A program made the position numbers and the translations under genes. The notes under the pieces were generated by a model. That model was given only the letters and a program-made list of their open reading frames with translations. It had not been told where the DNA came from and ran no database searches. Shown here piece by piece: positions 15,436 through 23,922 of a stretch of 40,058 nucleotides of DNA. How positions within the stretch are numbered: the stretch's first letter is position 1; each line of letters begins with the position of its first letter. This DNA comes from Streptomyces sabulosicollis (GTDB taxonomy: Bacteria; Actinomycetota; Actinomycetes; Streptomycetales; Streptomycetaceae), in assembly GCF_016103465.1 (NCBI RefSeq), contig NZ_JAEEAP010000027.1, positions 1 to 40,058 on the forward strand. The letters run 5' to 3'.

Positions 15436-16313
15436 TGGGTGGCGGCGCGGCGCATCCCGGCCATGGGCACGGCGGGGACGGCGGCCCTCTGGAGGTATGG
15501 CTTCCGGCCCTCGCCCTGCTGGGGTGTGCCGCCGCCTACGCGCTGACGGTCCGCCGCGCCCGGCGCCGTCACCCCGCCCGGGGCTGGCCGCTCCGGCGGT
15601 CGCTGAGCTTCGCGGCGGGGCTCGTCCTGGTGGCCGTGGCGCTGCTGCCGCCGCTCGCGCCGTTCGCCCACGAGGACTTCCGCGGCCATATGGCCCAGCA
15701 TCTGCTGCTCGGGATGTACGCACCGCTCGCGCTGGTGCTCGCGGCCCCGGTCACCCTGTTGCTGCGCGCCCTGCGCCCGGACCACGGCCGACGGCTGACC
15801 GCCGTACTGCGCTCCCGCCCCGCGCGCCTGCTCGCCCACCCCGTCACCGCCCTGCTGCTGACCGTCGGCGGGCTGGTGGCGCTGTACTTCACCCCCGTCC
15901 ACGACGCGACCATGGGCCATCCCGGATGGCACTGGCCGGCGCACGCCCACTTCCTGCTTTCGGGCTGGCTGTTCGCCTATGCCATCGCCGGTCCCGACCC
16001 GGCCCCGGCCCGGCCGGGGGTGCCCGCCCGGCTGGTGGTCCTCGGCGTCGCCATCGCCGCTCACGCCGCCATCGCGCAGTTGATGTACGGGGGCTTCTGG
16101 GTCGAGATCCACGCCCCGATCGCCGAGGTCCGGGGCGGCGCGGAGATCATGTACTACGGCGGCGACCTCGCCGAGCTCCTCCTGGCCGCGGCCCTCGTCA
16201 CCACCTGGCGGCCCGTGCGGACGCCCCCGAGCCCGCACGGGCCGCTGGCACGCCCGGTGCGGCGGCCGAGGGAGGGGACACACGCCCCGCGGGCCCTGCC
16301 GAAATCCGGGTGA
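15435..16313 (+). CDS. CtaG-like cytochrome c oxidase assembly membrane protein
   Basis: A 292-residue polytopic membrane protein of the caa3-type CtaG family, which helps mature the copper centre of cytochrome oxidase. It has about seven hydrophobic segments, with His-rich motifs HEDFRGHMAQHLLLGMYAPL, VHDATMGHPGWHWPAHAHF and HAAIAQLMYGGF as in that family, plus HPGHGHGGDGG at the N-terminus. The ATG at 15435 overlaps the DUF2243 stop by one base, so the two are made together. The tail after the last helix is basic and Pro-rich. No oxidase genes are visible here, so the target oxidase is elsewhere. Confidence 0.88.
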   Translation: MGGGAAHPGHGHGGDGGPLEVWLPALALLGCAAAYALTVRRARRRHPARGWPLRRSLSFAAGLVLVAVALLPPLAPFAHEDFRGHMAQHLLLGMYAPLALVLAAPVTLLLRALRPDHGRRLTAVLRSRPARLLAHPVTALLLTVGGLVALYFTPVHDATMGHPGWHWPAHAHFLLSGWLFAYAIAGPDPAPARPGVPARLVVLGVAIAAHAAIAQLMYGGFWVEIHAPIAEVRGGAEIMYYGGDLAELLLAAALVTTWRPVRTPPSPHGPLARPVRRPREGTHAPRALPKSG

Positions 16314-16397
16314 ACGGTGGGGTTACCACTGGAAGCACGGGGGTACCTGGCCCTCACGCCATCGCAGTGACCCCCGGGGGACCACGGTGGCCAGGCC

Positions 16398-16424
16398 CTT
16401 CCGGTCCAGACCGCGGGCCGGAAG
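16398..16424. terminator. Hairpin between convergent CtaG-like and GAF-ANTAR genes
   Basis: CTTCCGG (16398-16404) pairs with CCGGAAG (16418-16424) across a 13-base loop, within the 147-base gap between two convergent genes. A bidirectional terminator is likely. A second small stem-loop (AGCCGCTTCGGCT) follows near 16425-16437. Confidence 0.45.
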
Positions 16425-16460
16425 AGCCGCTTCGGCTGATGCGTCGGCTCGACCGACGCT

Positions 16461-17162
16461 TCAGCCGTCGACTCCGCCGCTCTCGCAGATCTGCCGGGCG
16501 ATGTCCCGCAGCTTCACATTGCGCTCCTGGGACACCCGGCGGATCAGGGCGAAGGCGTCGTCCTCGGTGATCTTCAGGCGCTCCATGAGGATGCCCATGG
16601 CCTCCCCGATGGTGTGCCGGGTCTGGAGCGCCTGCTGGAGCTGATCGGCGGTGCGGGCGCTGGAGAAGGCGACCGCGGCGTGCGAGGCGAGCAGCCAGCC
16701 CGCCGTCTCGCTGGCCTTGGTGAAAGCGGCGGGGCGGCGCGAGTAGAGGTTCAGGGCGCCGAGGTTCTCCCGCTCGGTGTAGAGCAGGAACCCCATCATG
16801 CTGCCGATGCCCAGCTCGCGGGCCTGGCTGATGAACTCCGGCCAGCGCTCCTCGGGCGCGGTGAAGTCCCTGACCCGGAACACCCGCTCGCCGTCCAGCC
16901 GACGGGCGGCGTCGAAGCAGGGCCCCTCGCCGAGCCGCCCCTGCAGCCGGTCCGACCGCACCACCAGTCCTTCGGTGGGGGCGAGGGACTCCACTCTGTT
17001 GCCGTGGAGCACCAGGATTCCGGCCGCGTCGCAGCCCTCCACGATATCCACCGCGCACGCGGTGATCCGGTCCAGCGTGGCCTCCACAGACTCCTGCGCC
17101 AGCAGGTCCCGCGCCATGGTGGCCATGCGCTCGGCGAAGGCTTCCCAGTCCATGACCACCAT
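16461..17162 (-). CDS. GAF and ANTAR domain protein, probable RNA-binding antiterminator
   Basis: A 233-residue cytosolic regulator. The GAF domain is at about residues 25-160 (DRITACAVDIVEGCDAAGIL, GRLGEGPCFDA, ALNLYSRRPAAF) and the ANTAR helical domain at about 170-228 (LQQALQTRHTIGEAMGILME, then AFALIRRVSQERNVKLRDIA). ANTAR proteins bind paired hairpins in mRNA leaders and prevent termination; the GAF domain would sense a ligand or redox state. The ATG at 17162 is used; MDWEAF at 17153 is an alternative. It is the last gene after the carbonic anhydrase, 14 bases downstream, suggesting one transcript. Its RNA targets are unknown. Confidence 0.92.
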   Translation of the reverse strand: MVVMDWEAFAERMATMARDLLAQESVEATLDRITACAVDIVEGCDAAGILVLHGNRVESLAPTEGLVVRSDRLQGRLGEGPCFDAARRLDGERVFRVRDFTAPEERWPEFISQARELGIGSMMGFLLYTERENLGALNLYSRRPAAFTKASETAGWLLASHAAVAFSSARTADQLQQALQTRHTIGEAMGILMERLKITEDDAFALIRRVSQERNVKLRDIARQICESGGVDG

Positions 17163-17176
17163 CCGATCACACCCGG

Positions 17177-17719
17177 CTACTCGCCGCCTCTGAGCGCTTC
17201 CCGATACCGCTTCGCCCGGTCCGCGTACACCTGGGCGTTCAGCTTGATGCCTTCCCGCTCCTCTTCGGTGAGGGGACGCTTCACCCTCGCCGGGACCCCG
17301 GCCACCAGCGAACCGGGCGGTATCTCCATCCCCTGCGGCACCAGGGCCTGGGCCGCGACCAGCGATCCCGCGCCGACCCGGGCGCCGTTGAGGACCGTGG
17401 CCCCCATGCCGATCAGGACGTCGTCCTCGACCGTACAGCCGTGCACGACCGCGTTGTGCCCGACCGAGACCCGCTCGCCGATCGAGACCGGGAATCCGGG
17501 GTCGACGTGCACCGTGCAGTTGTCCTGGATGTTGGTGTCCGCGCCGAGGACGATGGGACCGCCGTCACCCCGCAGCACCGCCTGGTACCAGACGCTCGAT
17601 CCCGCCGCCAGCACGACATCGCCGATCACCACCGATGTGGGGGCCACGAACGCGTCGGGGGCGATCCGTGGCTCCTTCCCGTCGATGCCGAAGATCAAGG
17701 CGTGCACCGTCTCTCCCAC
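17177..17719 (-). CDS. Gamma-class carbonic anhydrase family protein
   Basis: A 180-residue left-handed beta-helix protein. Hexapeptide repeats run from FVAPTSVVIGDVVLAAGSSV to GATVLNGARVGAGSLVAAQA, ending in GVPARVKRPLTEEE and a C-terminal helix. The three zinc-binding His of gamma carbonic anhydrases are present: TVHVD and VGHNAVVHG. Many family members are active only under certain conditions or have other roles, so hydration of CO2 is probable but not proven. GTG 17719 is chosen (GGGG run 8 bases upstream); GTG 17707 is an in-frame alternative. It probably shares a transcript with the GAF-ANTAR gene. Confidence 0.92.
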   Translation of the reverse strand: MGETVHALIFGIDGKEPRIAPDAFVAPTSVVIGDVVLAAGSSVWYQAVLRGDGGPIVLGADTNIQDNCTVHVDPGFPVSIGERVSVGHNAVVHGCTVEDDVLIGMGATVLNGARVGAGSLVAAQALVPQGMEIPPGSLVAGVPARVKRPLTEEEREGIKLNAQVYADRAKRYREALRGGE

Positions 17720-17785
17720 CTGGTCGTCCCCTTTGTGTTCCGCACCCCGGCCGGTTGGCCCGGCGGAGCCGCCGGTCCGACCGGT

Positions 17786-17811
17786 CCGGCCGGTTCCATG
17801 GATCCGGCCGG
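17786..17811 (-). terminator. CCGGCCGG hairpin between DedA and carbonic anhydrase genes
   Basis: CCGGCCGG occurs at 17786-17793 and 17804-17811. The octamer is self-complementary, so the two copies can pair across a 10-base loop. It lies between the DedA stop and the carbonic anhydrase start on the same strand and may end or attenuate the DedA transcript. Confidence 0.4.
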
Positions 17812-17817
17812 TCGGCC

Positions 17818-18486
17818 CTAGTCCCCGGCCGGGACCGGCTCCGGCTCGGCGGTCTCGGCATCGGCCGCCGTGACCGCCGCGGCCTTGGCCTTCTTGGAGC
17901 GCCACTTCATGACCAGCATCGAGCCCAGGCCGAAGAGCAGGGCCAGCACCAGCCCGAGCCAGGAGAAGCGCTTCAGCCAGTCCTCCGCGACCTTGCCCAG
18001 GGAGTAGATGACCGCGGTGGTGCCACCGGCCCAGACGATGCCGCCGAGCACATTGGCGATGAGGAACTTCCAGTACGGCATGCGCAGCACGCCCGCGAGC
18101 GGCCCGGCGAAGATCCGCAGCAGGGCGATGAAACGGCCGACGAAGACCGCCCACATGCCCCACTTCTGGAAGGAGCGCTCGGCGGTGGCCACGTGCTCGG
18201 CGCTGAAGTGCTTGGGGAACTTGCGGCCCAGCCAGGCGAGGAGCGGCTGTCCGCCCTTGCGGCCGATGAGATAGCCGATGGAGTCGCCGATCACCGCGCC
18301 CGCGACGGCACACGTCCCCAGGATGTAGGGGTTGATGTGGTCCTGGGAGGCCGCCAGCAGTGTCGCGCTGACGAGGACGATCTCACCGGGGAGCGGGATT
18401 CCCAGACTCTCCAGGCCGATGACGATACCCACGAGCAGATACACGCTGACCGCGGGCACGGTCTCGAGCCATTCCTCGATATGCAA
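17818..18486 (-). CDS. DedA family membrane protein
   Basis: A 222-residue inner-membrane protein of the DedA/SNARE-associated family. Members flip or recycle polyprenyl-phosphate or phospholipid carriers. Key motifs are visible: GLESLGIPLPGEIVLV near residues 24-39, GDSIGYLIGRKGG near 68-80, and FVGRFIALLRIFAGPLAG with the family's essential Arg residues. Five or so membrane segments are predicted, ending in an Ala/Glu-rich cytoplasmic tail. The ATG at 18486 gives MHIEEWLETVP. This family also appears to be functionally related to UppP, which is 9 kb away. The substrate is inferred from family only. Confidence 0.92.
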   Translation of the reverse strand: MHIEEWLETVPAVSVYLLVGIVIGLESLGIPLPGEIVLVSATLLAASQDHINPYILGTCAVAGAVIGDSIGYLIGRKGGQPLLAWLGRKFPKHFSAEHVATAERSFQKWGMWAVFVGRFIALLRIFAGPLAGVLRMPYWKFLIANVLGGIVWAGGTTAVIYSLGKVAEDWLKRFSWLGLVLALLFGLGSMLVMKWRSKKAKAAAVTAADAETAEPEPVPAGD

Positions 18487-18640
18487 CGCCGGTTCCTCCC
18501 CGTGTGGCGACCGCTTCCCGGCGTGCGCCGGACAGGACGCGGCGCACGCCGGGAAGCCTACTCAATCGGCGCGCGGTCGCCATCATCCCCAAGTCGTGCT
18601 CCCGCTCGCGTCGAGTCCGGCGAAGGGAGGACGGCCCCAG

Positions 18641-18753
18641 GACCGGGGAGGACGGATTCGGGACCGGGGAGGACGGATTCGGGACTGGCTCAAGACGGTC
18701 CAGGACTGGTACAGGACTGGTTCAGAACTGGTTCAGGACTGGTTCAGGACTGG
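18641..18753. repeat. Tandem repeats (21-base and 11-base units) at the 3' end of the thioesterase gene
   Basis: GACCGGGGAGGACGGATTCGG occurs twice in tandem (18641-18661 and 18662-18682). After about 20 bases, an 11-base unit GACTGGTTCAG is repeated at 18704-18714, 18715-18725, 18726-18736 and 18737-18747, with a partial copy at 18748-18753. The last unit contains the thioesterase stop codon. The remainder of the 257-base gap shows no gene. Confidence 0.8.
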
Positions 18754-19196
18754 GGGCGCAGGGTCCACACGATGGACATCTCGCCCGTGACCGCGCCGTC
18801 CTCGCGTGTGATCGCGACGTTCACCGGGAATTCGGGCCGCTCCCCCGCGTCCAGCTCCGCGACCACCTCGGCGGCGGGCCGGCCGAGGGTGGCGGTCGCG
18901 GTGACCGGCCCCTTGGCGAGCTTCTTGTAGCCGATCTCGGCGCGCACGGCCAGCGGAACGGCACGGCCGAGCTGGTCGCCGAACGCCGCCAGCACGACGG
19001 CGCCGCTCGCGGACTCCGCCAGGGTGAACATGGCGCCCGCGTGGGGGCCTCCGACGTGGTTGTGGAAGTCGGGCTGGTCGGGCAGGCACAGCACCGCGCG
19101 CTCGGCCGACGCCTCGCGGAACTCCAGGTTCAGGGTGCGCACCATGGGCACCGTGGCGGCGAGCATCTCACCCACGGAGGGCAGGGTTTCTGACAT
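18744..19196 (-). CDS. Hotdog-fold thioesterase-like protein (PaaI/DUF4442 type)
   Basis: A 150-residue single hotdog domain. The family signature is HNHVGGPHAGAMFTLAESAS near residues 45-64, in which a His/Asn and Gly-rich loop precede the long central helix, followed by strand VRAEIGYKKLAKGPVTATAT. DUF4442/PaaI proteins hydrolyse acyl-CoA thioesters or lack demonstrated activity. The start ATG at 19196 gives MSETLPSVGEML. The tail ends LRPQS just where the 11-base tandem repeats begin, so its stop lies inside a repeat unit. It is divergent from the Pro/Gln-rich protein gene. Confidence 0.85.
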   Translation of the reverse strand: MSETLPSVGEMLAATVPMVRTLNLEFREASAERAVLCLPDQPDFHNHVGGPHAGAMFTLAESASGAVVLAAFGDQLGRAVPLAVRAEIGYKKLAKGPVTATATLGRPAAEVVAELDAGERPEFPVNVAITREDGAVTGEMSIVWTLRPQS

Positions 19197-19291
19197 GACC
19201 CGGAAGTTACCACCCAGTAGCAACCGGGAAAAGGGGCAGGCGACGGGGCAGCCGTAGCAGCTGTCGTCGGCCCCCTCTATCGTTACTGGCC

Positions 19292-20392
19292 ATGTGGCCA
19301 GGACAGCAGCCGCCCGGGGGCGAGCAGAACAACCCGCACGGTCAGAACCCCTATCAGCAACCGGGGTACCAGCAGCCGGGATACAACCAGCCCAACCCGT
19401 ACCAGCAGCCGGGGTACCAACAGCCGAATCCCTATCAGCAACCGCCCCAGCAGCCGGGACAGTCCGGCCAGCCGGGCCAGCAACAGCCCGGTTACGGCCC
19501 GCCGCAGGGTCCGTCCGGCCAGCAGTGGGGCGCTCCGTCCGGTCCGCCCGGCGCACCGCAGCCGCCGCGCGACAACAAGAAGCGCACGACGACGATCGCC
19601 ATCGTCGCGGCCATCGCGGTCGTCGCGGCCGCGGCCATCACCGGCGCGCTGGTCCTGGGCAAGGACGACAGCGACGGCGGCGACGAGTCGAAGGGGAAGG
19701 AGAAGACGCCCGCCACGTCCGCGCCGGCCTCCGAGGAACCGACCGAGGACCCGGGCGGCGGCGGTGCGGACAACCCGCGCGCCGGCGGTGACGCCACCGA
19801 CGTCAAGGCGGTCATACCCGGCTGGAAGCCGGTGGTCAGCCCCAAGCGGCACAACGCCTTCGACGTCCCCCCGGAGTGGACGGTCGAATCACCGGGCCTG
19901 AGCACCGGTTTCGAGGACGACAAGGGCAAACCGCTCGTGGTCATGTCCGCTCCGGCGCGGTACAAGAAGGACTACTGCTCGGTCAAGGACAAGGACGGCT
20001 ACGTCAACGAGAGCCACGCCGCCGGGGCGGGCTCGAAGGGGGCGCAGGGCGCCAAGAGCGAGGCGTCGGCCGCCAAGATCGAGGCCGAGAACTGGGTCTT
20101 CGCCGCCTTCGACCAGAAGCAGACCGGAACCCGCAAGGTCACCGACGCCAAGAAGTTCAAGAGCGCCCACGGCCTCAAGGGCTACACCGCGTCGGCCACC
20201 GTCACCGGGGTGAAGAAGACCGACAAGTGCACCACCGACGGCAAGTCGGTCACCGTGACCTACACGGACACCAACGGCGACTTCGCCACCTGGGTCCTGT
20301 ACTCGGTCAAGGGCACCAAGGAAGAGGTGCCGGACTCCACGATCAAGAAGATCATGAGTTCGCTGCGGCCGGTGAAGTCGGAGGTCTCCTGA
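19292..20392 (+). CDS. Membrane-anchored protein with Pro/Gln/Tyr/Gly-rich N-terminus and extracytoplasmic domain
   Basis: A 366-residue protein. The cytoplasmic N-terminal region (about residues 1-95) is a low-complexity array of GYQQP, NPYQQP and PGQ motifs. A single membrane helix follows basic residues (NKKRTTTIAIVAAIAVVAAA), then an acidic Ser/Glu/Pro spacer. The extracytoplasmic domain (about 165-360) begins VIPGWKPVVSPKRHNAFDVP. It has two Cys (DYCSVK and DKCTTDG), which may form a disulfide. This layout is common in actinobacteria, but I cannot name a function for the domain. The upstream TATCGT, 8 bases before the ATG, may be a -10 of a near-leaderless mRNA. Confidence 0.85.
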   Translation: MWPGQQPPGGEQNNPHGQNPYQQPGYQQPGYNQPNPYQQPGYQQPNPYQQPPQQPGQSGQPGQQQPGYGPPQGPSGQQWGAPSGPPGAPQPPRDNKKRTTTIAIVAAIAVVAAAAITGALVLGKDDSDGGDESKGKEKTPATSAPASEEPTEDPGGGGADNPRAGGDATDVKAVIPGWKPVVSPKRHNAFDVPPEWTVESPGLSTGFEDDKGKPLVVMSAPARYKKDYCSVKDKDGYVNESHAAGAGSKGAQGAKSEASAAKIEAENWVFAAFDQKQTGTRKVTDAKKFKSAHGLKGYTASATVTGVKKTDKCTTDGKSVTVTYTDTNGDFATWVLYSVKGTKEEVPDSTIKKIMSSLRPVKSEVS

Positions 20393-20466
20393 CCTTCCGG
20401 CCGCTCCGATCACGGCGGCCGTCATTCGGTTGGACGCCGGGGCCCGCCCCCAGGGATAGTCCGGAT

Positions 20467-21771
20467 GTGACGACTCCTCCGGCCCCGCGCCTCCGACCGC
20501 GCCGCCCCGCGTGGGCCGGCCGCAACTACACACTGCTGACCACCGCCGCCGTGGTGACGGGCCTCGGGAACGCCGGGGCCCTCATCGCGGCGGCGTTCGC
20601 GGTACTGGAGGCGGGCGGGGACGGCGGCGACGTCGGGCTCGTGGCGGCGGCCCGCACGCTTCCCCTGGTCGTCTTCCTGCTGATCGGCGGCGCGGTGGCG
20701 GACCGGCTGCCCCGCCACCGGGTGATGGTCGCCGCCAACAGCCTCAACTGCCTCTCGCAGGCGGTCTTCGCCGTACTCGTCCTGTCCGGCGAGGCACGGC
20801 TGTGGCAGATGGCCGTGCTCTCCGCGCTCGGCGGCACCGGGCAGGCGTTCTTCTCCCCCGCCGCCGAGGGCATGCTGCTCTCCAGTGTCAACGGCGAACA
20901 GGCCGCCCGCGCCTTCGCGCTGTTCCGGATGGGCATGAACGGCGCGCAGATCGGCGGGGCCGCGCTCGGTGGCGCGCTGGTCGCGGTGGTCGGCCCCGGC
21001 TGGGTGCTGGCCGTCGACGCCGCCGCGTTCGCGGTCGCGGGCGCCCTGCGCTCCCTGCTGGACGTCAGCGCCGTCGCCCAGCGGGGGCCCGGCGGCGGCA
21101 TGGTGCGGGATCTGCGCGAGGGTTGGCGCGAATTCATCGGCCGGCCCTGGCTGTGGTCGATCGTCGTCCAGTTCTCCGTCGTCAACGCGGTGGTGGGAGC
21201 GGCGGAGGCGGTGTTCGGCCCGCTGGTGGCCGAGGACCATCTGGGCGGGGCGCGCCCCTGGGGGCTCGCGCTCGCGGCGTTCGGCGCGGGCACCGTCCTG
21301 GGCGGTCTGCTGATGGTGCGCTGGCGGCCGCGCCGGATGCTGCTCGCGGGCATCCTGTGTGTGCTGCCGCTCGCCCTGCCGTCGGCCGCGCTCGCCGTCC
21401 CGGTGCCGATCGCGCCGCTGGCCGTGGTGATGTTCCTGGTCGGGGTGTCGGTCGAGGTGTTCGGGGTGTCCTGGATGACCGCGCTGCACCAGGAGATCCC
21501 CGAGGACAAGCTGTCGCGGGTCTCGGCGTACGACTGGTTCGGCTCCGTCGCCATGGTGCCGCTCGCCACGGCGCTCGCGGGTCCGGCCGAGGAGGCGTTC
21601 GGCCGGGCGGCCTCGCTGTGGGGCTGTTCGGCGCTGATCCTGGCGCTGACGCTGGCGGTGCTGACGGTCCCGGACGTACGGCGGCTGCGCCGGCGCGAGG
21701 CCGAGCCCGTCGCCGAGGGCGGACCGGCCGCCGCCCCGGACACCGCCCCGGAGCCGGTCAGCCCACGCTGA
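20467..21771 (+). CDS. MFS transporter (drug-efflux-like)
   Basis: A 434-residue inner-membrane transporter with about 12 helices, starting at GTG 20467. The motif after helix 2 (GGAVADRLPRHRVMVAAN) is the MFS signature, and the two-half architecture with a central loop near residue 200 is clear. It is closest in style to the enterobactin/multidrug exporters of actinobacteria, but the substrate is unknown. Its 3' end overlaps the convergent spermidine-synthase-like gene by 14 bases (21758-21771), so there is no room for a terminator between them. The C-terminal tail is Ala/Pro/Glu-rich. Confidence 0.9.
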   Translation: MTTPPAPRLRPRRPAWAGRNYTLLTTAAVVTGLGNAGALIAAAFAVLEAGGDGGDVGLVAAARTLPLVVFLLIGGAVADRLPRHRVMVAANSLNCLSQAVFAVLVLSGEARLWQMAVLSALGGTGQAFFSPAAEGMLLSSVNGEQAARAFALFRMGMNGAQIGGAALGGALVAVVGPGWVLAVDAAAFAVAGALRSLLDVSAVAQRGPGGGMVRDLREGWREFIGRPWLWSIVVQFSVVNAVVGAAEAVFGPLVAEDHLGGARPWGLALAAFGAGTVLGGLLMVRWRPRRMLLAGILCVLPLALPSAALAVPVPIAPLAVVMFLVGVSVEVFGVSWMTALHQEIPEDKLSRVSAYDWFGSVAMVPLATALAGPAEEAFGRAASLWGCSALILALTLAVLTVPDVRRLRRREAEPVAEGGPAAAPDTAPEPVSPR

Positions 21772-22603
21772 ACGCCCCGTCCGGCGGCTCGGGCGAGGGC
21801 GTGGCGTCCTCGTCCCGCACCGGCGCCGCGCCGCCCATGAAACGGTCCAGTGCCTCCCCGTACTCGACCCTGGCCGGGAAGGCGTCGGCCGCGGTGCGGC
21901 GGGCCAGCACGGCGACCGGCGGTTCGGCCTGGGAGGCCACCAGCACCGCGTTGCCGAACCGGCGGCCGCGCAGCACCGACGGCTCCGCGATCAGCGCGAG
22001 GTGCGCGAACGCGGTGCGGTAGGTGGCCAGTTGGGAGCGGAGGAAGGCGAACGGCGCCCCGTCGGCCAGATTGGCGGCGTACCACCCGCCCGGCCGCAGC
22101 GCCCGGGCCGCGGCGCGGGCGTACTCGACGGAGGTCAGATGCGCGGGCACCCGCGAACCGCCGAAGACATCCGCCACGATGACATCGGCGGACCCCTCGG
22201 GCGCGGCCTCCAGCGCGGTCCGGGCGTCCGCCGGCCGCAGCGTGATGCCCGCCCCGGACGGCAGCGGAAGGTACTCGGCGACCAGCTCCAGCAGCCCCCG
22301 GTCGGCCTCGACCACCACCTGGTGGGAGCCGGGGCGGGTGGCGGCCAGATAGCGAGGCAGCGTCCACGCCCCGCCGCCCAGGTGCAGTACGTCGAGCGGG
22401 GCGCCGGGATCGGCGGCCGCGTCCAGGACATGGGCGATCCGCCGCGCGTACTCGAATTCGAGATGGCCCGGATCGTCCAGGTCGACATACGACTGCGGGG
22501 CGCCGTCCACCGTGAGCAGCCAGGCGTGCGGGCGGTCCAGGTCCGGCATCAGCTTGGCGGTACCGCCGTCCACGGCCCGGCTCACGGGTATCGGCTCGTT
22601 CAC
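21758..22603 (-). CDS. Spermidine-synthase-like methyltransferase-fold protein
   Basis: A 281-residue cytosolic Rossmann-fold protein resembling polyamine synthases. The cofactor-binding region is VLHLGGGAWTLPRYLAATRP, followed by VVVEADRGLLELVAEYL and SADVIVADVFGGSRVPAHLT. The canonical GGGDG of spermidine synthase is replaced by GGGAW, so loss of classical aminopropyl transfer is likely. Many actinobacteria have such copies of unknown role. The start ATG at 22603 gives MNEPIPVSRAV. It converges with and overlaps the MFS gene by 14 bases. Its tail is Pro/Ser/Glu-rich. Confidence 0.82.
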   Translation of the reverse strand: MNEPIPVSRAVDGGTAKLMPDLDRPHAWLLTVDGAPQSYVDLDDPGHLEFEYARRIAHVLDAAADPGAPLDVLHLGGGAWTLPRYLAATRPGSHQVVVEADRGLLELVAEYLPLPSGAGITLRPADARTALEAAPEGSADVIVADVFGGSRVPAHLTSVEYARAAARALRPGGWYAANLADGAPFAFLRSQLATYRTAFAHLALIAEPSVLRGRRFGNAVLVASQAEPPVAVLARRTAADAFPARVEYGEALDRFMGGAAPVRDEDATPSPEPPDGAFSVG

Positions 22604-22691
22604 CCTCTCATTGTGCCGTCGGGTGGGTGCCGTGGCTTCCGCTCGCCCGCCGCCCCCGCGAGGGGGGGCGGACGAGCGGGGCCGGTGAGGG

Positions 22692-23867
22692 CTACGGCAG
22701 CACGGTGGTCACCGTGCCCGCGCCCACCGAGCGGCCGCCCTCGCGGATCGCGAAGCCGAGGCCCGGCTCCAGCGGTACGGCGCGGCCGAGCTCGACCGTC
22801 ATGGTGACCGTGTCACCGGGGCGCGCCACCGCGGCGGCCCCGAGGTCCACGGCGCCGACCACATCGGCCGTACGGAGGTAGAACTGCGGGCGGTAGCCGG
22901 TGGACACCGGTGTCCGCCGGCCGCCCTCGGCCGCCGAGAGGACGTACACCCGCGCGGTGAAGCGCCGCCGCGGCACCACGCTGCCGGGCGCGGCCACCAC
23001 ATGGCCGCGGCGCACCGCGTCCCGCGCCACCCCGCGCAGCAGCAGCGCCACGTTGTCACCCGCCTCGGCCGCCTCCATGGACTTGCCGAAGGTCTCCACC
23101 CCGGTGACCACCGTGGCCACATCGGTGCCGGGCACCTCGACGCGGTCGCCGACCCGTACCGTGCCGCGCTCGATGGCGCCGGTGACGACCGTGCCGCGTC
23201 CGGTGACGGTCAGCACGTTCTCCACCGGCAGCAGGAACGGCGCGCCGGTGTGGCGCACGGGCGTCGGGACGTAGATGTCCACGGCGTCCAGCAGCGCCTC
23301 GATCGCCCCGGTCCAGCGCGGGTCGCCCTCCAGCGCCCGCAGCCCGGAGACCCGTACGACGGGCGTGGTGTCGCCGGGGTAGCCGTGCGCGGAGAGCAGC
23401 TCGCGCACCTCGAGCTCGACGAGGTCGGTGAGCTCGGGGTCGCCCGCGTCGGCCTTGTTGAGGGCCATCACGATGTGGTCGACGCCGACCTGGCGGGCCA
23501 GCAGCACATGCTCGGCGGTCTGCGGCATCACGCCGTCGAGCGCGGAGACCACCAGGATCGCCCCGTCGATCTGGGCGGCGCCGGTCACCATGTTCTTGAT
23601 GAAGTCGGCGTGGCCCGGCATGTCGACATGCGCGTAGTGGCGGGTGTCGGTCTCGTACTCGACGTGCGCGATGTTGATGGTGATGCCGCGCGCGGCCTCC
23701 TCCGGCGCCCGGTCGATGCGGTCCGCCGGCACATAGGCGCCGCCGGTGCCGCGCTCGCTCAGCACCTTGGTGATGGCGGCGGTCAGGGTGGTCTTGCCGT
23801 GGTCGACATGGCCCATGGTGCCGATGTTCAGATGCGGCTTGGTGCGCACGTACGTCTGCTTGGACAT
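22692..23867 (-). CDS. tuf: Divergent elongation factor Tu (second copy type)
   Basis: A 391-residue GTPase that delivers aminoacyl-tRNA to the ribosome. Residues visible: P-loop GHVDHGKT (19-26), switch I RGITI (60-64), G3 DMPGH (82-86), G4 NKAD (137-140), then the two beta-barrel domains. It differs from housekeeping EF-Tu at usually fixed places: DMPGH instead of [14 protein letters not shown] instead of SALKALEGD, PEEAARG instead of PEEKARG. It is not in a rpsL-rpsG-fusA cluster. This matches the minor tuf paralogue known in several Streptomyces, which is linked to stress or elfamycin tolerance. The start has GAGGAG upstream of ATG 23867. A long leader precedes it. Confidence 0.93.
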   Translation of the reverse strand: MSKQTYVRTKPHLNIGTMGHVDHGKTTLTAAITKVLSERGTGGAYVPADRIDRAPEEAARGITINIAHVEYETDTRHYAHVDMPGHADFIKNMVTGAAQIDGAILVVSALDGVMPQTAEHVLLARQVGVDHIVMALNKADAGDPELTDLVELEVRELLSAHGYPGDTTPVVRVSGLRALEGDPRWTGAIEALLDAVDIYVPTPVRHTGAPFLLPVENVLTVTGRGTVVTGAIERGTVRVGDRVEVPGTDVATVVTGVETFGKSMEAAEAGDNVALLLRGVARDAVRRGHVVAAPGSVVPRRRFTARVYVLSAAEGGRRTPVSTGYRPQFYLRTADVVGAVDLGAAAVARPGDTVTMTVELGRAVPLEPGLGFAIREGGRSVGAGTVTTVLP

Positions 23868-23922
23868 GCGACGATCTCTCCTCGTCAGCGGGGGTGGGAA
23901 GCGCGGACCCCAGAACCTCGCC

